Notes under the pieces: model-generated | Told to the model about the DNA's origin: nothing | Seen by the model: only the letters and a program-made list of their open reading frames with translations | Databases searched by the model: none | Part shown: piece after piece, positions 48,771 through 59,376 of the stretch | How positions within the stretch are numbered: the first letter of the stretch is position 1 | Layout of the letters: every line of letters begins with the position of its first letter | Made by a program: the position numbers and the translations under genes | Origin: UBA967 sp044375555 | GTDB taxonomy: Bacteria > Verrucomicrobiota > Verrucomicrobiia > Chthoniobacterales > Terrimicrobiaceae | NCBI GenBank assembly: GCA_044375555.1 | Contig: JBILML010000007.1 | Span: forward strand, 31,522-95,521 | Length of the DNA stretch: 64,000 nt | Direction: 5' to 3'

Positions 48771-51338
48771 ATGAAAAAGTTTTCCTCAATTCTTCTTCTC
48801 TCGACCTTCTGGATTCCGATGGCGCTTCAGGCGACCGACCTCGTCCGCTTGGCGGAACGCGAAGAAATCCGTCGCCAAGAAAAAGTCAAACAAGGCGAAC
48901 ATCTTGTGGTCCGAGCGGAGCGGGCTTTGAAGGACAAAAATCTCAAACAAGCCTACGACGATTATCTCGCCGCCTTAAAGCTTATTCCAGCCGGCACCGC
49001 GACCGCGAATAACCGGCAAGTCGTTCTTAACGAATTCAGTAAAACCGCTGTGGACTACGCTCGCAGCCTCATCGCCCGTGGCAACTATGCCGAGGCGGAA
49101 AATGTCGCCAAGACCGTTCTCGATCCCCAAATCAATCCCACCTACAAGCCGGCCGCTCAGATTCTTTCGCAGCTCGAGAAGCAAAATTACAACACCACAA
49201 TCGATCCGAAATTTGCCGCCAAACGGGATGAGATAAATAAACTGCTCAACGAAGCAGTGGGTTACTTTGCCACTGGACGGAACGATCTCGCCATCAAGCG
49301 ATACGAGCAGGTTTTAAATCTTGATCCCTACAACATCGCTGCTCGCCAAGGCATGGAGCAAGTGAACCAGCAACGCACGGGATATTACAACGAGGCCTAC
49401 AATGAAACCCGAAGCGAGATGCTCTGGCTGGCCGATCGCGCTTGGGAAAAGCCGGTTCGGAGGATCAGTAAAGATCGCTCGACGGAGGGCGCCTCGAGCG
49501 GCGGTTCCGCATCCACGAAGGATGAAATGATGCGAAAGCTCAATGGCATCGTCATCGATAGCCTCAGCCTCAACGATGTCACCATTCGTGAAGCCGTGGA
49601 AATTTTGAAACAGAAAAGTCGGCAATTCGATTCCTTCAGCGCGGATTCCAAAACAAAAGGAGTTAATATCGTGCTAAAACTCCCCCCTCCCGCCGCACCC
49701 GTCAATGAAGGCGAGACTCCGGAACCCGGATCAGAGGAGCCAGCCTCCCCTGTTGTCACCGAGAATTCTCGCGTCAACCTAGACCTCAAGAATGTTCCCC
49801 TCATCGAAGCCATCCGCTACCTCACGGAACTCACTGGTTTAAAACAAAAAATTGAGCCTTTTGCTGTCTCTCTCATTCCTGCAACGGAAAGCACCGAAGA
49901 ATTGCTGGTCAAAGAGTATCGTGTCTCCCCAAACTTAATCCCCTCCACATCGCCCTCGGAATCCGAAGGGGAGCCTGAAGCGGGCCAATCCTCCGCCGAC
50001 AGCAACAAAAAGCTCAAAGGCATGAAGAATGCAACGGATTACCTCAAGCAACAAGGTATCCCTTTTCCACCCGGGGCCTTCGCCAATTATGTCTCCTCAG
50101 GCAGCAAACTCATCGTTCGCAACACCCAAGGCGCTTTGGATCTTGTGGACACGCTGGTGGAGAGCGATGTCGGCGTCAAACCCACCCAAGTCGAGATCGA
50201 GTCCAAGTTCATTGAAATTTCACAAAACAATGTCAATGAACTGGGTTTTGATTGGCTGCTCGGGCCCTTTTCCATCGGAGGAGGAGTCTATGGTGACGGC
50301 GGAACGCCTGGGGGCGACTCAACTACCAGCTACAATAACTTTCCTTTCGGTCAGGTTGGGGGAAATCCCGTCACCGCCGGAAACCGGTCCGGGATTGGAA
50401 CGAGTGTGAATTCTGCCATCACGGCCAATAGCTTGGATGCTTTGGTGGCTGGAATTCCTCAAGGAGCCAATGTGGCCTCGCCCGGCATCTTTGGCCTTGC
50501 CGGCGTTTTCACAAACCCCCAATTCCAATTAGTCATCCGCGCTCTCAGTCAACAAAAGGGCGTGGACCTGATGTCTGCACCCAAAGTCACCACCAAAAGC
50601 GGGAATTCTGCCACCATCAAAATTATTCGGGAGTTTCCTTTCCCCACGGAGTTCGACCCGCCGGAACTTCCGGGCGGTGGTGGCGGTGGTGGTGGTGGTG
50701 GCGGAGGAGGCGGTAATAATAATGATAATGGAGGGACGGGCCTTCAAATTACGGGCGGAATTGTTACCCCTTCCACGCCGACGGGATTTGAAAAACGCGA
50801 CTTGGGCGTCCTGCTTGAGGTGGAACCCCAGGTCGGAGCTGATAATTATACCATAGACCTTAATTTGCGGCCTGAGGTTGTTGAATTCGATGGTTTTATA
50901 AATTTTGGGTCCCCTATCGTGGGGCCTCGATTTGACCCTTTAGCTAATCCGTTATCTAATCCCTCAGGCATCATACCTTACACAATCACAGAAAATGTGA
51001 TGAACCAGCCCGTTTTCTCTATCCGAAGAGTCGAATCCAGCGTGAGCATTTGGGATGGCCAAACCGTGGCCATGGGCGGTCTGATCCGCGAGGATGTGCA
51101 AAAGGTTGATGACAAGGTGCCATTCCTTGGCGACATCCCCCTTGCCGGTCGCTTGTTCCGCTCGAGTGTGGATCAAAAAATCAAAAAGAACCTCATCATC
51201 TTTGTGACGGCTCGCCTTTTGGATGCATCCGGCCAACCCCTCATCCAAGATGATGAAGCCGAGGAAATCGTCGAGCCCCTTGGCGTGCCGGAAAACCTCC
51301 CCGCCCCGCGCCTCGAAGCCCGCTCCGCCGGAAAGTAG
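48771..51338 (+). CDS. Secretin, Amuc_1098-like (copy 2)
   Basis: 855 residues, the same layout as copy 1: signal peptide, TPR-like N-terminus (LAEREEIRRQEKVKQGEHLV), periplasmic domains, and a secretin domain with MSAPKVTTKSGNSATIKII, GQTVAMGGLIREDVQKVDDK and VPFLGDIPLAGRLFRSS. The two are clear paralogues but well diverged. This copy has an extra run of about 12 glycines followed by NNNDNGG (around 635-655), in place of a shorter loop in copy 1. It may form its own ring or a mixed ring. Confidence 0.92.
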   Translation: MKKFSSILLLSTFWIPMALQATDLVRLAEREEIRRQEKVKQGEHLVVRAERALKDKNLKQAYDDYLAALKLIPAGTATANNRQVVLNEFSKTAVDYARSLIARGNYAEAENVAKTVLDPQINPTYKPAAQILSQLEKQNYNTTIDPKFAAKRDEINKLLNEAVGYFATGRNDLAIKRYEQVLNLDPYNIAARQGMEQVNQQRTGYYNEAYNETRSEMLWLADRAWEKPVRRISKDRSTEGASSGGSASTKDEMMRKLNGIVIDSLSLNDVTIREAVEILKQKSRQFDSFSADSKTKGVNIVLKLPPPAAPVNEGETPEPGSEEPASPVVTENSRVNLDLKNVPLIEAIRYLTELTGLKQKIEPFAVSLIPATESTEELLVKEYRVSPNLIPSTSPSESEGEPEAGQSSADSNKKLKGMKNATDYLKQQGIPFPPGAFANYVSSGSKLIVRNTQGALDLVDTLVESDVGVKPTQVEIESKFIEISQNNVNELGFDWLLGPFSIGGGVYGDGGTPGGDSTTSYNNFPFGQVGGNPVTAGNRSGIGTSVNSAITANSLDALVAGIPQGANVASPGIFGLAGVFTNPQFQLVIRALSQQKGVDLMSAPKVTTKSGNSATIKIIREFPFPTEFDPPELPGGGGGGGGGGGGGGNNNDNGGTGLQITGGIVTPSTPTGFEKRDLGVLLEVEPQVGADNYTIDLNLRPEVVEFDGFINFGSPIVGPRFDPLANPLSNPSGIIPYTITENVMNQPVFSIRRVESSVSIWDGQTVAMGGLIREDVQKVDDKVPFLGDIPLAGRLFRSSVDQKIKKNLIIFVTARLLDASGQPLIQDDEAEEIVEPLGVPENLPAPRLEARSAGK

Positions 51339-51351
51339 AATCCCGCGCTTT

Positions 51352-52212
51352 TCAGCGGCTCCGCGCGGCGAGCCACTCTTCAATATCACTCATCACCATC
51401 TCGCGATCCCAATCGTGCCAGAGAAGGTGGTAGGCGTCGGAATACAGTCGATGGGTTTTGTCAGCCGACGGGATGCGGTCAAACCACGATGAAATTTGCT
51501 CCGGTTTCACGAAGCAATCCTTCCCTGCGGAAAGCACCAACGCCGGCCGCCGTAGTCGCTCGGCCAAGCGGTGGCTGCCATCGATCAACTCTCCCAGCTC
51601 GGCTAGAAACCCCAGACTGAAGCCCCGCAAGTGGTGAGGTTTTTTGCGCAGCGATTCTTGATACTCCGTATCGCGTGTGAGCGGAGGGGCGATTTTTTTG
51701 CCATTCACAAATCGACTCGGTGACAAGCGCGCCTTGGGAAAATGACGGGCTAAAAAGGCGAGCGCCGTTTTGAGAAATCGCGGCACCTCCCTTTGCAATC
51801 CCACCACAGGAACAGAGAGCACCACGCCATCGATTTCTGCCTCGCGCGGCAGGGTGTCGCGCGCGGCATAAGCCGTGGACAGCAAGGCCCCCATGCTCTC
51901 TCCCATCAGAAAAACAGGCCGCCCCTCATGCGCCCGGCGCAGAGCCGCCACAAATCGGTCGATGTCGAGGAGTTGGGTTTCCAGGTCCAGCGTCATCCCC
52001 CGCCGCGCCACCACGGGATCGCTCCCCTGCCCCCTCAGATCCAGTGCGTAAAAGGAATACCGGCCCAACCGCGCCGGAAGCGGATGGAATTGCTCACCAG
52101 ATCCACTCAAGCCATGAATGCAGGCCACCACCGCACGCGGGTTCTCGACCCGCCACGAATGCGCCTCTCGATTCTCTCCGTCATGTGTCCGCCATGGAAA
52201 TCTCATTGTCAT
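51352..52212 (-). CDS. Alpha/beta hydrolase (monoacylglycerol lipase-like)
   Basis: About 286 residues. IHGLSGSGEQFHPL is the oxyanion-hole region, LDLRGQGSDP follows, the nucleophile elbow is FLMGESMGALLS (GxSxG), the acid is in LVLSAGKDCFVKP, and the catalytic His is in YSDAYHLLWHD. The fold is the monoglyceride lipase/lysophospholipase L2 type. The ATG at 52210-52212 is used; an upstream start at 52242 would put it inside the divergent gene at 52241. Convergent with the second secretin. Confidence 0.87.
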   Translation of the reverse strand: MTMRFPWRTHDGENREAHSWRVENPRAVVACIHGLSGSGEQFHPLPARLGRYSFYALDLRGQGSDPVVARRGMTLDLETQLLDIDRFVAALRRAHEGRPVFLMGESMGALLSTAYAARDTLPREAEIDGVVLSVPVVGLQREVPRFLKTALAFLARHFPKARLSPSRFVNGKKIAPPLTRDTEYQESLRKKPHHLRGFSLGFLAELGELIDGSHRLAERLRRPALVLSAGKDCFVKPEQISSWFDRIPSADKTHRLYSDAYHLLWHDWDREMVMSDIEEWLAARSR

Positions 52213-52240
52213 TTTCCAGCGACGCGATAGACCCGCGCCC

Positions 52241-52747
52241 ATGAAGCTCTTCGCCGCCGTTTTCCTATTTCAAGCCGTTGCCGCATTCGCGACCGAAATT
52301 GATCTCGCCCTGATCCAATTTCCAGAACCAAAAACCGCCGAAGCCCTCAACGAGGCCTTGGCCAAAGTAAATCTCGCCGAGATCACAAACTCCAACCGCA
52401 CGATGACCAAAGAGCGCGCTTTGCAAAACGGTTCCGTCCTCTTTGCCCAAAGCACCGCCGCATCGAATCTCGTCTCCTCCACTCGCTTGGAAAACCTCCG
52501 CGCCGATGTCTCGGGTTCTTACAAAAACGGGCGCCTCGAAGTTCAAATCACCCTTTCCGAAGGCGTGGACTCTGGCCTGCGAAACTTCACGAAGCGCACC
52601 TACCAAGGCGCCGCCGAACTCCCGCCCGGCTCCACCCGCGTGATCTCCCTCCGCCTTATCACCACTAAAAAAACCGCCGCCGAGAAAGGCCGTATCGAGG
52701 TCCGCGAATTGGAAACCACCACCGCGATCATCGCCCGCGCCCGTTGA
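52241..52747 (+). CDS. Secreted protein of unknown function
   Basis: 168 residues with a signal peptide (MKLFAAVFLFQAVAAFATEI). The mature part is mostly beta-strand, with LEVQITLSEGVDSGLRNF and VISLRLITTKKTAAE, and ends ETTTAIIARAR. No cysteines. No family recognised. It diverges from the hydrolase gene; the space between the two starts is under 40 bp, so their promoters overlap the coding ends. Confidence 0.7.
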   Translation: MKLFAAVFLFQAVAAFATEIDLALIQFPEPKTAEALNEALAKVNLAEITNSNRTMTKERALQNGSVLFAQSTAASNLVSSTRLENLRADVSGSYKNGRLEVQITLSEGVDSGLRNFTKRTYQGAAELPPGSTRVISLRLITTKKTAAEKGRIEVRELETTTAIIARAR

Positions 52748-53056
52748 TTCGACCCTCCGCACAACTTGTGAGCAACTTGTCGATCGCTTGCGGTTCTTGC
52801 CAAAAACTCGGTTGCCGCCGTGGTTTCTCCACATCGTTTCTCGCCGGATCATCTTTTCTTCACAGGTTGTCACAGGCGTGGAACGCAGACTGGTTCTGCG
52901 AGGAACAGGTATTCTCCGGCTTGTTCACATCCTTAAGAAGAAGATTCTGGGTTCCCTAAAAATTATTTTCTTAATACAGCGTGTGAACAACCCCTCCACG
53001 CGTTCCGTAAACGAAAGACTTTTTCTCCCGCAAGATCACTCCTAGGATTCCTCGCC
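52748..53056. other. 309 bp non-coding region with TTGTTCACA inverted pair
   Basis: No gene. It contains TTGTTCACA (52921-52929) and its reverse complement TGTGAACAA (52982-52990) either side of the AT-rich CCCTAAAAATTATTTTCTTA, plus related words TTGTGAGCAA (52765), TTCTCCACA (52825) and TTCTTCACA (52857). They differ by one base from the DnaA-box consensus, so the region could be regulatory for the gene at 53057 or origin-like; nothing decides. Confidence 0.35.
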
Positions 53057-54034
53057 ATGCAACCCGGTCCCGTCTCGCAATTCATCGATCTCCACTACCG
53101 CCACTTCAATGCCGCCGCACTCAAAGACGCCGCGGAAGCCTACTCGCGCCACCTCGATCAGGGCGGCATCATGCTCATGACCCTCGCCGGCGCCATGAGC
53201 ACGGCCGAGCTCGGCATTTCCCTCGCAGAAATGATCCGCCAAGGAAAAGTCCACGGCATCGTCTGCACCGGCGCCAACCTCGAAGAAGACATCTTCAATC
53301 TCGTCGCCCACGATTTCTACGAACGCATTCCGCACTACCGCGACCTCACCGCCGCCGACGAGCAAGCCCTCCTCGAGCGCCACATGAACCGCGTCACCGA
53401 CACATGCATTCCCGAAATGGAAGCCATGCGCCGCATCGAAAATGTCATCCTCAAAGAGTGGATGGACGCCGACGCCAAGGGGGAGCGTCTCTTCCCGCAC
53501 GAATTCTTCTGGCGCATCCTCGACTCGCCCGAACTCCAAAAAAGTTTCCAGATCGATCCCAAGAACAGCTGGATGATCGCCGCCAAGGAGAAAAACATCC
53601 CCATGTTCGTCCCCGGCTGGGAAGACTCCACGCTCGGCAACATGTATGCCGGCCATTGCATCGAAGGGGATGTGAAAAATGTCCACACCGTCCGCTCCGG
53701 CATCGAATACATGATCGCCCTCGCCGACTGGTATGCCCCCACCAGTTTCAAAACCCCCATCGGCTTCTTCCAAATCGGCGGCGGCATCGCCGGTGACTTC
53801 CCCATTTGCGTCGTCCCCATGCTCCACCAGGACCTCCGCAAGACCGATGTCCCCCTCTGGGCTTACTTCTGCCAAATCAGCGATTCGACGACCAGCTACG
53901 GCAGTTACTCCGGCGCCGTCCCCAACGAAAAAATCACCTGGGGCAAACTCGGCGAAAAAACCCCGAAATTCATCATCGAATCCGACGCCACCATCGTCGC
54001 GCCGCTCATCTTCGCGAAGATTCTAGGGTGGTAA
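53057..54034 (+). CDS. Deoxyhypusine synthase-like protein
   Basis: 325 residues with the family segments GGIMLMTLAGAMSTAELGIS, VCTGANLEEDIFNLVAHDFY, GFFQIGGGIAGDFPICVVPM and ITWGKLGEKTP, where Lys297 matches the lysine that forms the enzyme-butylimine intermediate. Eukaryotic and archaeal enzymes modify eIF5A, which bacteria lack, so the bacterial homologue must act on something else; homospermidine or another polyamine product is a reasonable guess. Starts after the non-coding region; an inverted repeat pair follows 8 bp after the stop. Confidence 0.88.
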   Translation: MQPGPVSQFIDLHYRHFNAAALKDAAEAYSRHLDQGGIMLMTLAGAMSTAELGISLAEMIRQGKVHGIVCTGANLEEDIFNLVAHDFYERIPHYRDLTAADEQALLERHMNRVTDTCIPEMEAMRRIENVILKEWMDADAKGERLFPHEFFWRILDSPELQKSFQIDPKNSWMIAAKEKNIPMFVPGWEDSTLGNMYAGHCIEGDVKNVHTVRSGIEYMIALADWYAPTSFKTPIGFFQIGGGIAGDFPICVVPMLHQDLRKTDVPLWAYFCQISDSTTSYGSYSGAVPNEKITWGKLGEKTPKFIIESDATIVAPLIFAKILGW

Positions 54035-54041
54035 AAAATGA

Positions 54042-54126
54042 TTAACCACAGAGGACACAGAGGGCTATAAAACATGAACTCCCAACACCTCTTCTTCTCC
54101 GTGTCCTCCGTGCTCTCCGTGGTTAA
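54042..54126. repeat. Empty inverted-repeat pair of the GxxExxY unit type
   Basis: TTAACCACAGAGGACACAGA (54042) and, inverted, TCCGTGTCCTCCGTGCTCTC (54098) plus CGTGGTTAA, with only about 35 bp between. Same arms as around the GxxExxY gene at 3704, but no gene inside. It starts 7 bp after the stop of the deoxyhypusine synthase-like gene. Confidence 0.7.
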
Positions 54127-54147
54127 AAAATCCTCACAGGACTAACC

Positions 54148-55041
54148 ATGCACATCCGCGACATTCTCCAGCCCGGCAAGCCGACCGTATCCTTCGAGTT
54201 CTTTCCACCGAAGACGACGGAGTCGCAGGAACAGCTCTACACCACGATTCGGGATCTCGAAAAAATCCATCCGAACTTTGTCAGCGTCACCTACGGTGCG
54301 GGCGGCTCGACGCGCGAACTCACCCACGAACTCGTCCTGCGGCTCAAGAATTCCTCGACGCTCGACCCCATCCCTCACCTCACTTGTGTCGGCCACACGG
54401 AGTCCGAAATCGCCGCGATTCTTGAACGCTACGCCGCCGCTGGAGTAAGCAACATCCTCGCCCTCCGCGGGGACCCACCCCGCGACCAACCCGACTACGA
54501 CCACTCGCGCGATATGTTTCCTCAAGCCGTTGATCTGGTTCGTTTCATCAAAAAATTCACCGGCCACCCGGACAAACGAGGATTTGGTATCGGCGTCGCG
54601 GGATTTCCTGAAGGCCACCCGGCCACCCCCAACCGCCTGCTCGAAATGGACCACCTCAAAGCCAAGGTGGATGCCGGCGCGGACTACATCTGCACCCAGC
54701 TTTTCTTTGACAACCACGATTTCTATGACTTTCGCGACCGATGTGCCCTCGCGAGTATCGAAGCGCCGATCATCGCCGGAATCATGCCGGTCACCAGCCT
54801 CTCTTCGATGAAGCGCATGGCGGAACTCGCCGGCGGCTCGCGCTTTCCCGCCAAACTCCTCAAAGCCCTCCAACGCGCCAACGGCACCCCCGAAGCCGTC
54901 CGCGAAATCGGCCTTCACTACGCGACGGAGCAATGCGCCGACCTCCTCGACAATGGCGTTGCCGGCATCCACCTCTACACCCTCAATCAATCCACGGCGA
55001 CCCGCGAAATCTGCCAGCGTCTCGGGCTCGTTCGGGAGTAG
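54148..55041 (+). CDS. metF: 5,10-methylenetetrahydrofolate reductase
   Basis: 297 residues, the usual bacterial length. VSFEFFPPKTTESQEQL at the N-terminus contains the catalytic Glu; PNFVSVTYGAGGSTRE, NILALRGDPPRD, DYICTQLFFDN and PIIAGIMPVTS follow in the family order. Flavoprotein that produces methyl-THF for methionine synthesis. No other methionine genes are nearby. Starts 21 bp after an inverted repeat pair, so its promoter lies in or before the repeats. Confidence 0.95.
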   Translation: MHIRDILQPGKPTVSFEFFPPKTTESQEQLYTTIRDLEKIHPNFVSVTYGAGGSTRELTHELVLRLKNSSTLDPIPHLTCVGHTESEIAAILERYAAAGVSNILALRGDPPRDQPDYDHSRDMFPQAVDLVRFIKKFTGHPDKRGFGIGVAGFPEGHPATPNRLLEMDHLKAKVDAGADYICTQLFFDNHDFYDFRDRCALASIEAPIIAGIMPVTSLSSMKRMAELAGGSRFPAKLLKALQRANGTPEAVREIGLHYATEQCADLLDNGVAGIHLYTLNQSTATREICQRLGLVRE

Positions 55042-55044
55042 GTT

Positions 55045-55066
55045 TTGTGCCACGCGGCACAATTAT
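55045..55066 (+). terminator. Probable terminator after metF
   Basis: Perfect stem TTGTGCC (55045-55051), loop ACGC, stem GGCACAA (55056-55062), followed by TTATT. The T-run is short, so it may be weak. Confidence 0.5.
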
Positions 55067-55077
55067 TGCGCCAAAAT

Positions 55078-55092
55078 GTGACATTATGTCAC
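55078..55092. promoter_or_regulatory. Palindromic candidate operator upstream of dnaK
   Basis: GTGACAT-T-ATGTCAC, a perfect 7+1+7 inverted repeat 121 bp before the dnaK start. No CIRCE element (TTAGCACTC/GAGTGCTAA) occurs in the intergenic region, so another regulator may act here. The binding protein is unknown. Confidence 0.45.
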
Positions 55093-55212
55093 GAATCTGC
55101 GGGTGTCGTGATTCCACGCTGGCAACACAACCCGCTTTCATACAAAATATAGTAAAAAACACACCCTCACGGCCCGATTCCTGCTTTTCCCGAGGCCACA
55201 ACAAAACTTCTT

Positions 55213-57144
55213 ATGGGAAAAATTTTAGGAATTGATTTAGGAACCACAAACTCCTGCATGTCTGTGATGGAAGCCGGCGAGCCGGTTGTGTTGGAGAACT
55301 CCGAGGGAGCCCGCACCACACCATCCGTCGTCGCGTTCACGAAATCCGGCGAGCGCCTCGTCGGCCAAGCCGCGAAACGCCAAGCCATCACGAACCCGGC
55401 GAACACCATTTTTTCGGTGAAGCGCTTCATGGGCCGTAAATTCGACGAAGTCCGCGCCGAAGAGCACCGCGTGCCCTACAAGCTCGTCAAGGCCGCCAAC
55501 GGCGATGCTCACATCCAAGTCGAGATCGACGGCAAGCCGAAGACCTTCTCGCCGCCCGAAATCTCCGCGATGATCCTCGCGAAGCTCAAGGCCGACGCCG
55601 AGGCCAAGCTCGGTGAAAAAATCACCGAAGCCGTCATCACGGTCCCCGCTTACTTCAACGACTCCCAGCGCAACGCGACCAAGGACGCCGGCAAGATCGC
55701 CGGTCTCGAAGTCAAACGCATCATCAACGAGCCCACTGCTGCCTCACTGGCCTACGGACTCGACAAGATGAAGGACGAAAAAATCGCCGTCTATGACCTC
55801 GGCGGCGGCACATTCGACATCTCCGCGCTCGAAATCGGTGACGGCGTATTCGAAGTCAAAGCCACCAATGGCGACACCCACCTCGGTGGTGACGATTGGG
55901 ATAACCGCATCATGGATTGGATCATTGACGAGTTCAAAAAAGACTCCGGCATCGACCTCTCCAAGCAGCCCGACGCCGTTCAGCGCATCAAAGAAGAAGG
56001 CGAAAAAGCCAAGATCGCCCTCTCATCCACCCAGGAATTCGAAATCAATCTGCCCTTCGTCACCGCCGACGCCACCGGCCCGAAGCACATTCAGAAAAAA
56101 CTCACCCGCTCCAAACTCGAGCAACTCACCGATGACCTCTTCGAGCGCACCATCAAGCCAGTCCGCGACTGCCTCGGCGATGCCAAGTGGACCAAGTCGG
56201 ATGTGAATGAACTCGTCCTCGTCGGCGGCATGACCCGCATGCCAAAAGTCGTCGAGACCGCACGCGAACTCATCGGCAAAGAGCCTCACAAGGGCGTGAA
56301 CCCCGACGAAGTCGTGGCCATCGGCGCAGCCATCCAAGGCGGCGTGCTCAAGGGTGATGTGAAGGATGTCCTCCTGCTGGATGTGACTCCCCTCACCCTC
56401 GCGATCGAGACTGCTGGCGGCATCGCCACCCCGATGATCCCGCGCAACACCACGATCCCGACCAAGAAATCGAATGTCTTTTCCACCTACGCCGACAGCC
56501 AGCCCGGCGTGGAAATCAAGGTCCTGCAAGGCGAGCGCCCGCTCAGCCGCGACAATAAAAATCTCGGCACCTTCCACCTCGATGGCATCCCACCCGCCCC
56601 GCGCGGCGTTCCGCAGATCGAAGTGACTTTCGACATCGATGCAAACGGCATTCTCAATGTCTCCGCGAAAGACCTCGGCACCGGCAAGGAACAGAAAATT
56701 TCCATCACCGGCTCCAGCGGACTTTCCAAGGAAGAGGTCGAGAAAATGCAAAAAGAAGCCGAGGTCCATGCTGAAGACGACCGCAAGGCGAAAGAGACCA
56801 TCGAAATCCGCAACAACGCCGACAACCTCGCCTATCAGTGCGAGAAGCAACTCAAGGAACTCGGCGATAAGGTGGACGGCGCCTCAAAGAAAAATATCGA
56901 GGACTCCATCGAGAAAGTCCGCGAGGCCCTCAAAGGCGACGATGCCGATGCGATCAAGGCCGCCTACGACGACCTCCAAGCCAAATTCCAGGAAGTCACC
57001 ACCGCCGCCTACAAAGCTGCGGCCGCTTCCGCCGGACCCGCTCCCGACGCCGCTTCGGGCGCTTCGACCGACGAACCCCAACCCAAGAAGGACGATGTCG
57101 TTGACGCCGAATTCGAGGTTGTGGACGACGATAAGAAAAAGTAG
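55213..57144 (+). CDS. dnaK: Chaperone protein DnaK (Hsp70)
   Basis: 643 residues, full length. GIDLGTTNSCMSVMEAGEPV at the N-terminus, the phosphate loop IAVYDLGGGTFDISALEIGD, VGGMTRMPKVVETARELIGK, and substrate-binding domain VTPLTLAIETAGGIATPMIP; the C-terminus ends with an acidic tail. No dnaJ or grpE in the window. Followed by groES and groEL with 90 bp between, an arrangement that joins the two main chaperone systems. Confidence 0.97.
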   Translation: MGKILGIDLGTTNSCMSVMEAGEPVVLENSEGARTTPSVVAFTKSGERLVGQAAKRQAITNPANTIFSVKRFMGRKFDEVRAEEHRVPYKLVKAANGDAHIQVEIDGKPKTFSPPEISAMILAKLKADAEAKLGEKITEAVITVPAYFNDSQRNATKDAGKIAGLEVKRIINEPTAASLAYGLDKMKDEKIAVYDLGGGTFDISALEIGDGVFEVKATNGDTHLGGDDWDNRIMDWIIDEFKKDSGIDLSKQPDAVQRIKEEGEKAKIALSSTQEFEINLPFVTADATGPKHIQKKLTRSKLEQLTDDLFERTIKPVRDCLGDAKWTKSDVNELVLVGGMTRMPKVVETARELIGKEPHKGVNPDEVVAIGAAIQGGVLKGDVKDVLLLDVTPLTLAIETAGGIATPMIPRNTTIPTKKSNVFSTYADSQPGVEIKVLQGERPLSRDNKNLGTFHLDGIPPAPRGVPQIEVTFDIDANGILNVSAKDLGTGKEQKISITGSSGLSKEEVEKMQKEAEVHAEDDRKAKETIEIRNNADNLAYQCEKQLKELGDKVDGASKKNIEDSIEKVREALKGDDADAIKAAYDDLQAKFQEVTTAAYKAAAASAGPAPDAASGASTDEPQPKKDDVVDAEFEVVDDDKKK

Positions 57145-57234
57145 TCCGCGCACCACTTTAACAAAACGCACCGGTCCGCACAGGGCCGGGGCCTGTTAAA
57201 AACAGAAACAAAGAAAACAAAACACACACCAACA

Positions 57235-57531
57235 ATGGCAAATCCCAACATCAAACCTCTCTCCGACCGCGTGCTCGTGAAGCCGCTCGAAGCCGAGGAG
57301 AAAAGCAAGGGCGGAATCATCATTCCCGACTCCGCTAAAGAAAAACCACAAGAAGCCCAAGTCGTAGCTCTCGGCACAGGCAAACGCGACGAAAACGGCA
57401 AACTCATCGAGTTCTCCGTCAAGGCCGGCGACAAAGTCCTCATCTCCAAATACGGCGGAACCGAGGTCAAGGTCGAAGGCGAAAGTTACCTCATCATGCG
57501 CGAAGACGACATTCTCGGCGTCATCGGTTAA
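57235..57531 (+). CDS. groES: Co-chaperonin GroES
   Basis: 98 residues with KPLSDRVLVKPLEAEEKSKG at the start, the mobile loop GGIIIPDSAKEKPQEA that binds GroEL, and KAGDKVLISKYGGTEVKVEG. Forms the heptameric lid of the GroEL chamber. It precedes groEL by 43 bp in the normal groESL order. Confidence 0.97.
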   Translation: MANPNIKPLSDRVLVKPLEAEEKSKGGIIIPDSAKEKPQEAQVVALGTGKRDENGKLIEFSVKAGDKVLISKYGGTEVKVEGESYLIMREDDILGVIG

Positions 57532-57574
57532 TCGAAACTCAAAACTTAATTCTTAAAACTTAAACACTACTCAC

Positions 57575-59215
<1,641 letters not shown>

Positions 59216-59252
59216 GTCCAGCCACTCAGGCACCAAGCCAAACTCAACAACT

Positions 59253-59285
59253 CAGCCGGGTTCGCAAGAACCCGGCTGTTTTGTT
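59253..59285 (+). terminator. Intrinsic terminator of the groESL (dnaK) operon
   Basis: Perfect 11 bp stem CAGCCGGGTTC (59253-59263), loop GCAA, stem GAACCCGGCTG (59268-59278), then TTTTGTTTT. 38 bp after the groEL stop. Confidence 0.95.
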
Positions 59286-59295
59286 TTCTCTCCTC

Positions 59296-59376
59296 GTAGC
59301 GGAAGTCGGAACGACTTTCGAAGGTGGTCGAGCAACAAAACCAAAATCCGTCGAAAAATCATCGATTTTCCGCTAC
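59296..59376. repeat. GTAGCGGAA inverted repeat element
   Basis: Arms GTAGCGGAA (59296-59304) and TTCCGCTAC (59368-59376), with an inner AAGTCG/CGACTT hairpin. Together with a further hairpin GGAATGT...ACATTCC at 59459-59490 it fills the 366 bp between groEL and tkt, where no gene is seen. Confidence 0.55.

Noticed and set aside
55042..55212. CIRCE heat-shock operator upstream of dnaK
   Set aside because: No TTAGCACTC/GAGTGCTAA pair; a different palindrome is present.
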